From NCBI GenBank assembly GCA_017478025.1, contig JAFVGZ010000003.1, positions 248,001-312,000 of the forward strand: a DNA stretch of 64,000 bases, written 5' to 3'. Numbering within the stretch: the stretch's first letter is position 1; every line of letters starts with the position of its first letter. Positions 24,402 to 32,285 of this stretch are shown piece after piece. This DNA comes from Prevotella sp. GTDB lineage: Bacteria > Bacteroidota > Bacteroidia > Bacteroidales > Bacteroidaceae. Below the pieces are notes generated by a model that ran no database searches, had not been told where the DNA came from, and saw nothing but the letters and a program-made list of their open reading frames with translations. Made by a program: the position numbers and the translations under genes.

Positions 24402-25520
24402 ATGATGAAAACATTCCTATGCTTTTGCATCGCAGCACTACTCTGCGCCTGTTCTGGAAAGAATGGCGGAGTAAAAGAAGCCGATGCCACGTCTTCGGGT
24501 GACTCAGCCAGCTCCGTCCACGTCAAGTATGCCACAGAGTTCTCTGTGCGTGATTCGGCAGATGTGCGAATCGTCAATGTCGGCAAGAAAGACCGCTTTG
24601 CCTTGGTCAGATCAGACGATGTGCAGGTACCCGAAGGATATACAAAGGTACGGGTGCCTATCAGTCGCACCATCTGCATGACTGCCCTGCAGCTGTCAAA
24701 CTTCACGGCACTCGATGCCCATGATGTGGTAAAGGGTATTACCGGTACCAAGAACCTCTTCAACCAGGACATCAAGAAGCGTGTCAGCGATGGGCGTATC
24801 GTAAAGATAGGCATGGAGGGAGAGTTTGATACAGAACTCATCCTGGCAGCCAATCCCGATGTCATCTTTATCTCGCCATTCAAGCGTGGAGGCTACGAGC
24901 CTATCAAAGATACCGGTATCACACTCGTTCCCCACTTAGGCTACAAGGAGCTTGATCCGTTGGGACAGGCGGAATGGATAAAGTTTATAGGCATGTTCAT
25001 AGGCAAGGAGCGTGAGGCTAACGAAGTCTTTGCAGGCATCGAGCAGCGCTACAACATGCTTAAGGCGAAAGTGAAGGATGCGAATTTCAAGGTGCTCCCC
25101 ACCATTACCAGCGGCGAAATGCACTACGGAACGTGGCATGCCGTCGGAGGAAAGAACTATCTGGCACAGATATTCCGCGATGCAGGGGCGGAGTATGTGG
25201 TGAAGGATGATGAAACAGCCGGCGAGGACATGGAGTTTGAGAAGATGTATTCTCTTGCCGCCAATGCTGACTATTGGCGCATCCTGAACAGTTTCCCCGG
25301 CGAGTTCAGCTATGAGGCGCTGAAGGCATCAGAACCTCGCAACGAGCTGTTCAAAGCGTTCAGGGAGAGGAAGGTCATCTATTGCAACATGAAACAGACC
25401 CCTTACTATGAGATCTCACCCGTAATGCCCGACGTGCTGCTGAAGGATTTCATCGCCATTTTCCACCCCGAACTCGTAGAAGCCGATTATCAGCCCAGAT
25501 TCTATAAACTGCTTCCCTAA
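24402..25520 (+). CDS. btuF: BtuF/FecB-type ABC transporter substrate-binding lipoprotein
   Basis: 372 residues with a lipoprotein signal (MMKTFLCFCIAALLCACSGK, lipobox LCAC). Periplasmic binding protein of the class III fold: 'DVVKGITGTKNLF' and 'DVIFISPF' in the first lobe, 'TITSGEMHYGTWHAVGG' at the hinge, 'FEKMYSLAANADYW' in the second lobe. It is followed by a FecCD permease. The cluster context points to cobalamin or cobinamide, but iron-siderophore binding proteins share this fold, so the ligand is inferred. Confidence 0.85.
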   Translation: MMKTFLCFCIAALLCACSGKNGGVKEADATSSGDSASSVHVKYATEFSVRDSADVRIVNVGKKDRFALVRSDDVQVPEGYTKVRVPISRTICMTALQLSNFTALDAHDVVKGITGTKNLFNQDIKKRVSDGRIVKIGMEGEFDTELILAANPDVIFISPFKRGGYEPIKDTGITLVPHLGYKELDPLGQAEWIKFIGMFIGKEREANEVFAGIEQRYNMLKAKVKDANFKVLPTITSGEMHYGTWHAVGGKNYLAQIFRDAGAEYVVKDDETAGEDMEFEKMYSLAANADYWRILNSFPGEFSYEALKASEPRNELFKAFRERKVIYCNMKQTPYYEISPVMPDVLLKDFIAIFHPELVEADYQPRFYKLLP

Positions 25521-25521
25521 A

Positions 25522-25570
25522 AATTGTACATTGTACATGGCAAATAGTACATTGTACATGGTAAATTGTA
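25522..25570 (+). repeat. Heptamer array between btuF and btuC
   Basis: Seven 7-bp units, AATTGTA, CATTGTA, CATGGCA, AATAGTA and so on, filling the whole btuF-btuC spacer. The btuC ATG at 25574 follows directly in a partial unit (CATATGA). Confidence 0.88.
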
Positions 25571-25573
25571 CAT

Positions 25574-26599
25574 ATGAAAAAAGTCTCAGTCTTCGTCCTC
25601 TTGTTTGCAAGCATCATCATCCTGCTTGTAGCCAATCTCCTCATCGGTACAGTAAGGATACCTGTGATGGAGGTATGCCGCATTCTCCTTGGAGATGACA
25701 GCAATGAGATTTGGACCAATATCATTTTCAATAGCCGCTTGCCCCAGGAGCTGACAGCTATTGTTGCAGGAGCCGGCCTTGCCGTCAGCGGCCTGCAGAT
25801 GCAGACCGTCTTTCGCAATCCCCTTGCCGGTCCCTCCGTGCTTGGCATCAGCAATGGGGCAGCCCTCGGTGTTGCATTCGTGGTGCTGCTGTCCGGGCGC
25901 ATCGGCGGCGTAGCGCTGAGTCGGCTGGGATACCTCGGCGATGCCGCCATGAGCGTGGCAGCCATCGTGGGAGCCTTAGCTGTGCTGATGCTTATACTCT
26001 GGGTCTCCCAGAAGGTGAGCGGCAGCGTCACCCTGCTCATCATCGGCGTGATGATAGGCTATCTGGCTAATGCCATCATCGGAGTGCTGAAATTCCTTTC
26101 GCCCGAAGAAGATGTGAAGGCTTTCGTGGTATGGGGACTCGGCTCGTTCTCACGCGTCAGCGGAGATGAGATGGTGCTCTTCGTCACGCTGATGTGCATC
26201 CTCCTGCCTCTCACCTTCCTGTTGGTAAAGCCCCTGAACCTGCTTCTCCTTGGCGACCATTATGCCGCAAACCTTGGGCTCAACGTGCGCAAGGCACGCA
26301 TGCTCGTCATCGTCAGCTCCGGCGTGCTCGTAGCTATCGTCACCGCCTACTGCGGCCCTATCATGTTCATCGGTCTGGCCGTCCCTCATCTGGCTCGCGC
26401 TTTCTTTCAGACCAGCGAACATCTCATTCTCCTCCCCGCCACAGCCCTTTGCGGCTCCGTCCTTGCCCTGATATGCAATCTCATAGCCCGTATGCCAGGC
26501 TTCGAAGGGGCCTTGCCCGTCAATAGCGTTACGGCCCTTGTCGGAGCCCCCGTCATCGCAATGGTGCTCTTCAGCCGTAGAAAGAACGAGACATTATAG
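25574..26599 (+). CDS. btuC: FecCD-family ABC transporter permease, BtuC-like
   Basis: 341 residues, about ten membrane helices, the size of BtuC/FhuB-type permeases. Signatures: 'RLPQELTAIVAGAGLAVSGL' near 55, 'NPLAGPSVLGISNGAALG' near 82, 'GLAVPHLAR' near 263 (ATPase contact region). It translocates the ligand handed over by the binding protein encoded upstream. An ATPase gene (btuD) normally follows, but here the next gene is on the other strand and unrelated, and no ABC ATPase occurs anywhere in the window. Confidence 0.9.
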   Translation: MKKVSVFVLLFASIIILLVANLLIGTVRIPVMEVCRILLGDDSNEIWTNIIFNSRLPQELTAIVAGAGLAVSGLQMQTVFRNPLAGPSVLGISNGAALGVAFVVLLSGRIGGVALSRLGYLGDAAMSVAAIVGALAVLMLILWVSQKVSGSVTLLIIGVMIGYLANAIIGVLKFLSPEEDVKAFVVWGLGSFSRVSGDEMVLFVTLMCILLPLTFLLVKPLNLLLLGDHYAANLGLNVRKARMLVIVSSGVLVAIVTAYCGPIMFIGLAVPHLARAFFQTSEHLILLPATALCGSVLALICNLIARMPGFEGALPVNSVTALVGAPVIAMVLFSRRKNETL

Positions 26600-26620
26600 G
26601 TAAAAATCAATAGCCCCGCC

Positions 26621-27343
26621 CTATAATATTTCCATAATCTCGCGCAATGTCGTAACGGTGTGGGTGGGGATTGGTGTCGGCTCTATGTGCCAACGATTGA
26701 AGAGTATGGTGTCGAGGCCTGCATTGTGTGCACCGATGATGTCGGTCTGTAGGTTGTCACCTATCATTATGGTCGTTTGGGTGTTGGCTCCTGATGCGTT
26801 GAGAGCGTAGTTGAAAAACTCCTTTGACGGTTTGTTGGCTCCGGCATCCTCGCTGAGGATAATGGTGTCAAAGTAGCTGCGCAGGCCGCAAGATGCGAGT
26901 TTCTTGTACTGCACTTCGTGGAAACCGTTGCTGCACATGTGCATCCTGTAGCCCTTGCCGCGTAGGTAGTCCATCAGTTCGTGAGCACCATCCACTACCC
27001 CTGGCTGACTTGAGCAGGCATCCAGGAACATATCGTTTATCTGCATGCAGTATTCTATGAACGAGGAGGCTGATTCCTCATGCTGCGCTCTCAGCTCGTC
27101 ACTCATGCAGAGGGGTCGGCGGAAGCGCTCCAAAATCAGATGTGGGCGGTCTATCTCTCCTTTGGCATAGCGGCCCCAGAGGTCTATGTTGGCAGTCCAA
27201 TAGGCATCGTAAAACACCTGAGGGTCAGGGAAGTAACGCCCCAGTCTGAATGCCTCAAAGGTTTCACGCAAGGCAATGACGGCATTACCGTAAGTGTCAT
27301 AGAGCGTATCGTCAAAATCTATGAACAAATCTTTATATTTCAT
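26621..27343 (-). CDS. HAD-superfamily hydrolase, YjjG-like
   Basis: 240 residues from the ATG at 27343; an in-frame ATG at 27361 gives six more residues. HAD motifs: 'FIDFDDTLYDT' (nucleophile Asp) near the N-terminus, 'MCSNGF' (motif II), 'NKPSKEFF' with the motif III Lys, 'MIGDNLQTDIIGA' (motif IV). The long helical cap fits the YjjG/HAD-IA nucleotidase group. It overlaps the 3' end of the cbiJ-cbiD gene by 11 bases, so it is last in the corrin ring operon; a phosphatase there might act on alpha-ribazole phosphate in place of CobC, but that is inference. Confidence 0.85.
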   Translation of the reverse strand: MKYKDLFIDFDDTLYDTYGNAVIALRETFEAFRLGRYFPDPQVFYDAYWTANIDLWGRYAKGEIDRPHLILERFRRPLCMSDELRAQHEESASSFIEYCMQINDMFLDACSSQPGVVDGAHELMDYLRGKGYRMHMCSNGFHEVQYKKLASCGLRSYFDTIILSEDAGANKPSKEFFNYALNASGANTQTTIMIGDNLQTDIIGAHNAGLDTILFNRWHIEPTPIPTHTVTTLREIMEIL

Positions 27344-29138
27344 ATATCGTTCCGTTGTCATCAATGAGTAATATGGTCAGTCTCCCGTTTTCTAACAATG
27401 GGACGCAATAGTCATAGCAATGTGCAATGACTACTCTGGAGAAGGGAGACAGTTTCTCTGCGGGCAGCCTTTCCCATAGTTCGCGTGCCAAAGTGATGTC
27501 ATCGATGTTGATGTGACAGTCAGCCTCATCAAGCATTTCGGCGATAAACACTTTGTCCATCACAGTCTTGCGATTGTGGGTGTCAAGATGGCCCTGTGCA
27601 AGCTTCACCGCCTTGCCGAGCATCACCCCAAGCGTCACATTCTTGATGTTCAGCTCATTGGCTATCTTGAGCGTCTCGCCGATATAGTTGCCATATTGCA
27701 CAAAGGCCTGAGACGGCAGGTCTGGATAAAGGGCTTTCAGATATCGCTCACTCTTAAATCCGCTGTTGATTACCACTCGGTCTGTTCCGCTTGCCTTAGC
27801 CACCTCCATACACTTTCTGATGGAGTGGATAAACGCCTGCTCGCTGAAAGGCTTCACGATGCCCGACACGCCAATGATAGATATCCCTCCCTCTATGCCA
27901 AGACGCAGATTGAACGTCCTGCGAGCTATCTCCTCTCCATCGGGCACGCTGATAGTAATCCTCACATCTGCCTTTATGTTAGCGCGAAGCATCTCGCGAG
28001 GTGCCTTGTTGATGGCCGCCTCCCCGGGAGGAAAGTCAAATCCCGGCAAGGTAAAGGTACCTACACCCGTGCCGCCAATTATCTGAAATGTGTCTGATGG
28101 TTCTACTGATGCCCTTATCTCTATACCGTTAGTGACATCGGGGTCATCGCCGGCATCCTTTGTGACTGAGGCGTAGTCCGCTCCGTATGCTACTGCCACA
28201 TGTATCGTCTCGCCGTCTGGCAAGAGCACAGGCACCTCGCTGGGTGTTCTCCCCTCAATGAGGCGAATGGTAGCAGCAATGGCAGCGGCTGTGGCACATG
28301 TGCCGGTGGTGAGGCCGCTGTGAAGAGGATAGAACTCAGGCAGCAACTTTTCTACAGCCCTGCGAAGACCATAGGGACCATTGACCGTTGAACATTCTTG
28401 CTCCGTTATACTACGCAAGCGTCCCATAGGGCCGAGCGGAACATTGAACATTGAACATTGACCATTAACCGTTACACCCCCACCCTCGTATATCGTCTCT
28501 GTGGGGCGCTTGATGGCAATGATGCGCATTCCTTTCTTCCTTGCCGCTTCGGTCTTTTCGGTAAAGCCTCCGGAAAGACCACTCTCTTTTAGCAGTATCG
28601 CCTCCGCATCGGGCATGTCATTATCCTCATAAAAGCACAGTTGCTCGTCTGTGGCTCCCTGCTGATGTGCCAGCAGGATGCTGCTTTCCCTGTTCAGTAT
28701 TCTGTATGTCACCTTCACCCCTTCCTTCTCCAGCCATTTCAGCTTTTCGATGCTCTGCACTCCGGTAGTGGCAAGCAGCGAATGTAGATCTGTAGGAACG
28801 TGGGCGTAGTCATCAATCCATGTGATGTCTTTATCCCTTGGAGGGTAGATACGCTCATAGCGAATGACGGGCACTTGCAGCGCGGCACACACGGTGGCGA
28901 TAGTGTGATGCAGCTGCACAGCAAACGGATGAGCGGCATCAATGACAAGCCTTATCCCGTGCTCCAGACAAAACGCCCTCATCGCCTCACGGTCCAGGGC
29001 ACCGCTGATGACCGTGCCGTGATGCAGCTTTATGTCCTGCTCACCTGTCTTTGTGCTGTAGAAGTATGGTGTCCCCGCCTCTTCCAGCACTTCGGCAGCC
29101 TTGCGACCCTCTGTCGTTCCTCCGAATACAAGAATCAT
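27333..29138 (-). CDS. cbiJ-cbiD: Cobalt-precorrin-6A reductase - cobalt-precorrin-5B C1-methyltransferase fusion
   Basis: 601 residues. CbiJ part about 1-225: 'MILVFGGTTEGRKAAEVLEE', 'VIDAAHPFA', 'RYERIYPPRD', 'LLKESGLSGGFTEK'. CbiD part about 265-601: 'HSGLTTGTCATAAAIAA', 'DPDVTNGIEI', 'GIEGGISIIGVSGIVKPFS', 'GYMLG'-like 'LGVMLGKAVKLAQGHLDTH'. The linker (about 226-262) is repeat-encoded: heptamers GAACATT/GACCATT/GACCGTT on the plus strand give 'VNGQCSMFNVPLGP' and 'CSTVNGPYGL'. CbiD methylates C1 and CbiJ reduces the macrocycle in the anaerobic pathway. It overlaps its neighbours by 4 and 11 bases. Confidence 0.95.
   Translation of the reverse strand: MILVFGGTTEGRKAAEVLEEAGTPYFYSTKTGEQDIKLHHGTVISGALDREAMRAFCLEHGIRLVIDAAHPFAVQLHHTIATVCAALQVPVIRYERIYPPRDKDITWIDDYAHVPTDLHSLLATTGVQSIEKLKWLEKEGVKVTYRILNRESSILLAHQQGATDEQLCFYEDNDMPDAEAILLKESGLSGGFTEKTEAARKKGMRIIAIKRPTETIYEGGGVTVNGQCSMFNVPLGPMGRLRSITEQECSTVNGPYGLRRAVEKLLPEFYPLHSGLTTGTCATAAAIAATIRLIEGRTPSEVPVLLPDGETIHVAVAYGADYASVTKDAGDDPDVTNGIEIRASVEPSDTFQIIGGTGVGTFTLPGFDFPPGEAAINKAPREMLRANIKADVRITISVPDGEEIARRTFNLRLGIEGGISIIGVSGIVKPFSEQAFIHSIRKCMEVAKASGTDRVVINSGFKSERYLKALYPDLPSQAFVQYGNYIGETLKIANELNIKNVTLGVMLGKAVKLAQGHLDTHNRKTVMDKVFIAEMLDEADCHINIDDITLARELWERLPAEKLSPFSRVVIAHCYDYCVPLLENGRLTILLIDDNGTIYEI
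28376..28476 (-). repeat. Heptamer repeats in the cbiJ-cbiD linker
   Basis: On the plus strand GACCATT, GACCGTT, GAACATT near 28377-28397, and GAACATT x3, GACCATT, AACCGTT near 28438-28473, separated by a GC-richer stretch containing CCCATAGGG and CCATAGGG words. The block encodes the inter-domain linker. Confidence 0.75.
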
Positions 29139-30985
29139 TCTTTTCCTTTTCTATACAGATGTGTGAAGTGTTTGTTGTAAAGTTCCGAAAGCCCTTGACG
29201 GTTGTCTATTGCCTCGCCTACCACAAGCATGGTGGTAAGTGTCAGCCTGTTATCGTGAACTATTCTGCTGAGGTCTTTCAACTTGCCCCGATATATCTTC
29301 TGGTCCGGCCACGTGAGGTGATAGCAGGCGGCAACGGGCGTGTCTTCAGGATATTCCAACAAGAGCTCCCTCTGCACATCGTCCACGATAGCTGCGGAGA
29401 GGAATATGCACATCGTGCTCTGGCTACGTGCCAGCAGGTGCAGCTGTTCTTTCTCCGGCATGGGTGTACGCCCTTCGCCGCGGGTGAGGATAATGGTCTG
29501 TGTATGCTCCGGAATGGTGAACTGACTCCTCAGCTCTGCCGCTGCCGCAAGAAATGAGGATATGCCCGGAGTGATGTGATAGGACATTCCGTGCTTGTCA
29601 AAGAACGCCATCTGTTCCTGTATGGCTCCAAAGATGCAGGGGTCGCCTGTGTGCAGACGTACTATGAAGAGCCCCCTGTCATAGAAACTCTTCATGTACT
29701 CACATTGCTCTTCGAGCGCCATGTCTGCCGAGGAGCGCACTACTGCCCCTGGCTTATGGCATTCGGTCAGGGCCTTGGGCACCAGAGAACCAGCATAGAG
29801 TATCAGGTCAGCCTTTTCAAGCATCTTGCGCCCTCTCACCGAAATCAAGTCGGGATCGCCTGGGCCTGATCCAACAATCTCTATATGACCGTGCGTGTTT
29901 TCTTCCTTTGAACAGAGCAGATGCCCTGGGCGAAGATTGCGAGGGCTTATGGCAATGGCCAATGTCCAATCCTTGCCCTTCATCTTCTCCACAAGCAGCT
30001 GTCCCTCTCCGGCTCCGAGGATGGCAGCGGCCTCACTTACGCTGGGCGTGCCGACATGTCGCTCTACCGTCTCACTTGGATTGGGAACCGAGACAGAAGC
30101 AAGCTCCTGGGCGGTAAAGAACTGGATATTCGCACCGATTCCTGCACTCCTGAGGCTGCGTACAACGGGCTCATCCTTCTTTACGTCAATGGAGCACCAG
30201 GACTGATGCTCACAGCAATAGCCTGCATCGGTGATGGCTGCCTGCATCTCTCGCAGAATCCTTGCTGCCGGCGTAGCCTGATGAGCAAGTCCGAAGCCTA
30301 TGTATAGACAGCGTGGTAAGAACTGAATCCAGTCCCCTTTATAGTTCTCTATAGCGGCATGAATGCGCGGGGAGACAATGATGATGAGCGCAAAGTCCCT
30401 GCTGACGGCTTCTTCCAGGCTGTCTATGACGGTGACATGTTCAGGCAGGGTGCTCTCCAGATAGTCCGTGCCCTCATCGCGAATGTCCATGAAGAGGGCT
30501 GTGGGGCGTTGGTTCACAAAGCTGTATATGCAACGGTTCATGCTGGTTGAAAACCGTTCACGCCAACCGAAGCGTTTCGCCAGCGTGTCTAACGCCCAGA
30601 GTCCTGCCATATCGCTCTGTGTGGTAATCACGGCATGGCCCTTCAGAATATCTGACAGGTAGCGCGTCAGTTCGTTGGCACCGCCTATGTGTCCGCTGAG
30701 TACGCTGATAACGTGCTTGCCGAAACTGTCTATGCAGATGACTGCAGGGTCGGTGTACTTGTCCTCTATGAGCGGGGCGATGGTGCGTACACAGATGCCC
30801 AATGCTCCGATAAAGACGAAGGCATCAAAGTCCTTCCAATGTTCTTTGACCGAACTGCGATCAAGAAGCGTGAACCTGCGCTTTTCGCGAGACTGTGGTG
30901 AGTGTTCCCCATCAATCTCAGACTTCAGGCGAGCAACGACTGTGCGCCCTGCTTCGCCTATGGGTATGATGGCTATTTCCTGCAT
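29135..30985 (-). CDS. cbiG-cbiF: Cobalt-precorrin-5A hydrolase - cobalt-precorrin-4 C11-methyltransferase fusion
   Basis: 616 residues. CbiG part about 1-355: 'FIGALGICVRTIAPLIEDK', 'VLSGHIGGANELTRYL' (core) and 'IGFGLAHQATPAARI' opening the C-terminal CbiG domain. CbiF part about 365-616: 'EIVGSGPGDPDLISVRGRK' (SAM loop), 'YAGSLVPKALTECHKPG', 'RLHTGDPCIFGAIQEQ', 'YHITPGISSFLAAAA'. CbiF methylates C11 and CbiG opens the ring and releases acetaldehyde, consecutive steps, so the fusion may channel the intermediate. It overlaps cbiE-T by 13 bases and cbiJ-D by 4. Confidence 0.95.
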   Translation of the reverse strand: MQEIAIIPIGEAGRTVVARLKSEIDGEHSPQSREKRRFTLLDRSSVKEHWKDFDAFVFIGALGICVRTIAPLIEDKYTDPAVICIDSFGKHVISVLSGHIGGANELTRYLSDILKGHAVITTQSDMAGLWALDTLAKRFGWRERFSTSMNRCIYSFVNQRPTALFMDIRDEGTDYLESTLPEHVTVIDSLEEAVSRDFALIIIVSPRIHAAIENYKGDWIQFLPRCLYIGFGLAHQATPAARILREMQAAITDAGYCCEHQSWCSIDVKKDEPVVRSLRSAGIGANIQFFTAQELASVSVPNPSETVERHVGTPSVSEAAAILGAGEGQLLVEKMKGKDWTLAIAISPRNLRPGHLLCSKEENTHGHIEIVGSGPGDPDLISVRGRKMLEKADLILYAGSLVPKALTECHKPGAVVRSSADMALEEQCEYMKSFYDRGLFIVRLHTGDPCIFGAIQEQMAFFDKHGMSYHITPGISSFLAAAAELRSQFTIPEHTQTIILTRGEGRTPMPEKEQLHLLARSQSTMCIFLSAAIVDDVQRELLLEYPEDTPVAACYHLTWPDQKIYRGKLKDLSRIVHDNRLTLTTMLVVGEAIDNRQGLSELYNKHFTHLYRKGKE

Positions 30986-32232
30986 TTCAGTATCGTTATG
31001 GGATGGTTGTCATTCAGTTGAATATGAAGTGGTTGTTCTTGATGGAGCCCTAGCTCCGTGCAGGCATTTTCCCAAAGCTGACGGCTGTCTGTGAGCACTT
31101 TCGGGGCTACTACGCTATTGAATACTATCACCCCTTCGTTTGTCAGGACTGTCAGGACCTTTGCCATGATTTCCTTCAGGCACCCTCCATGACCTCCAAT
31201 GAAGACGGCATCTGGACGGGGAAGCATGGATATATCTTCCTTTAGGAAGTCGCCGATGTGAACCCCTATGCCCGGAGCCCCGTGCCTTTTGGTGTTCTCA
31301 TCGATAATGGCCTCGCATTCGGGCCTTATCTCGAAAGCCTCAATCCGCAGATGCGGAAACTGCAGCCGTGCCTCTATCGATACGCTTCCGGTGCAGAAGC
31401 CGATGTCCCAGAATACTTGCCGCTTGGGCAGCTCAAGGGCTTGAAGCGTGAGCAGACGGACGGGCATCTTGGTTATCATCTTCTCCCTGCCGTCAAGCAA
31501 AGCGAACTCAGAGTCAGGAATGCCAAACCGCGATATGCGTTTGCGATTAGCGACAAGCATCAGGCAGTTAGGCATAGAGAAATTCCTCTCTGACGCTTCT
31601 TCTAAGGACAACGAGGTTACTCGCTCTGTTTCAGGATTGCCTAAGTGTTCGCCCACATACATGTCATAGTGGGTGTAGCCGTATTCCATCATTCGCCGTG
31701 CTATGCTGGCGGGATTGTGCTCCTTGTCGGTCAGCACGCCTATCTTCTCAGCACCCTCTATCAGAGCTTTATCAAATTCCTGCCAGGGACGCCCCGTGAG
31801 CGAAACAATCCTCATGTCGTGATAAGGCATCACCAGTCTGTGGGCCAGTATCTGAAGCGAGTTGAAGGTTGGATAGACCACAACCTCTGCCTCTGGCATC
31901 AAGCGCTTGATGGTGTTGGCAAAGCCGAAAAACAAAGGGTCGCCGCTGACAAATGTGACAATCGTAAGCGGAGAACTTCCCTCATCTCTCATCCCTCTTC
32001 CCTCATCTCTCATCCCTCTTCCCTCATCCATCTCCCTATACTCCCCTATGACCCTGTCTATCGGTACCGTGATATCTATCCATCTGGCCCCTCTTGGCAG
32101 CAACGCAGCAACAATCTCATGATGCCGCCTGCCACCAGAGAACACCCTGCCGTTCCTGATAATCTCCAACACCTCAGGAGCAAAAAACGGCTCCGGATTG
32201 TCAGTAATTCCTATGAATATAAATCTAATCAC
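30973..32232 (-). CDS. cbiE-cbiT: Cobalt-precorrin-7 C5/C15-methyltransferase (CbiE-CbiT fusion, CobL-like)
   Basis: 419 residues. CbiE part about 1-215: 'FIFIGITDNPEPFFAPE', 'FSGGRRHHEIV', 'TFVSGDPLFFGFANTI', 'YPTFNSLQIL'. CbiT part about 235-419: 'REKMITKMPVRLLTLQAL', 'FWDIGFCTGSVSIEA' (SAM loop), 'DAVFIGGHGG'. Between residues 68 and 84 is the insert 'MDEGRGMRDEGRGMRDEG', encoded by a 21-bp tandem array; it lies just before the 'VSGDP' SAM-site strand. The enzyme methylates C5 and C15 and decarboxylates the C12 acetate. The gene follows cbiH-C after a 53-bp AT-rich heptamer spacer. Confidence 0.95.
   Translation of the reverse strand: MIRFIFIGITDNPEPFFAPEVLEIIRNGRVFSGGRRHHEIVAALLPRGARWIDITVPIDRVIGEYREMDEGRGMRDEGRGMRDEGSSPLTIVTFVSGDPLFFGFANTIKRLMPEAEVVVYPTFNSLQILAHRLVMPYHDMRIVSLTGRPWQEFDKALIEGAEKIGVLTDKEHNPASIARRMMEYGYTHYDMYVGEHLGNPETERVTSLSLEEASERNFSMPNCLMLVANRKRISRFGIPDSEFALLDGREKMITKMPVRLLTLQALELPKRQVFWDIGFCTGSVSIEARLQFPHLRIEAFEIRPECEAIIDENTKRHGAPGIGVHIGDFLKEDISMLPRPDAVFIGGHGGCLKEIMAKVLTVLTNEGVIVFNSVVAPKVLTDSRQLWENACTELGLHQEQPLHIQLNDNHPITILKCRK
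31979..32029 (-). repeat. 21-bp tandem array inside cbiE-cbiT
   Basis: Plus-strand copies at 31979-31999 and 32000-32020 are identical (each beginning CCCTCATCTC), plus 9 bases of a third. They encode heptapeptides of Asp-Glu-Gly-Arg-Gly-Met-Arg type. Confidence 0.88.
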
Positions 32233-32239
32233 AATATTG

Positions 32240-32285
32240 CATTAAAAATTCTGCATTCTGAATTATGAATTCTGCATTATTAATT
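32240..32285. repeat. Heptamer array TGCATTA/TGAATTC between cbiH-C and cbiE-T
   Basis: Units TGCATTA, AAAATTC, TGCATTC, TGAATTA, TGAATTC, TGCATTA, TTAATTC run directly up to the cbiH-C stop. Related units occur at 41690-41745. Confidence 0.8.
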
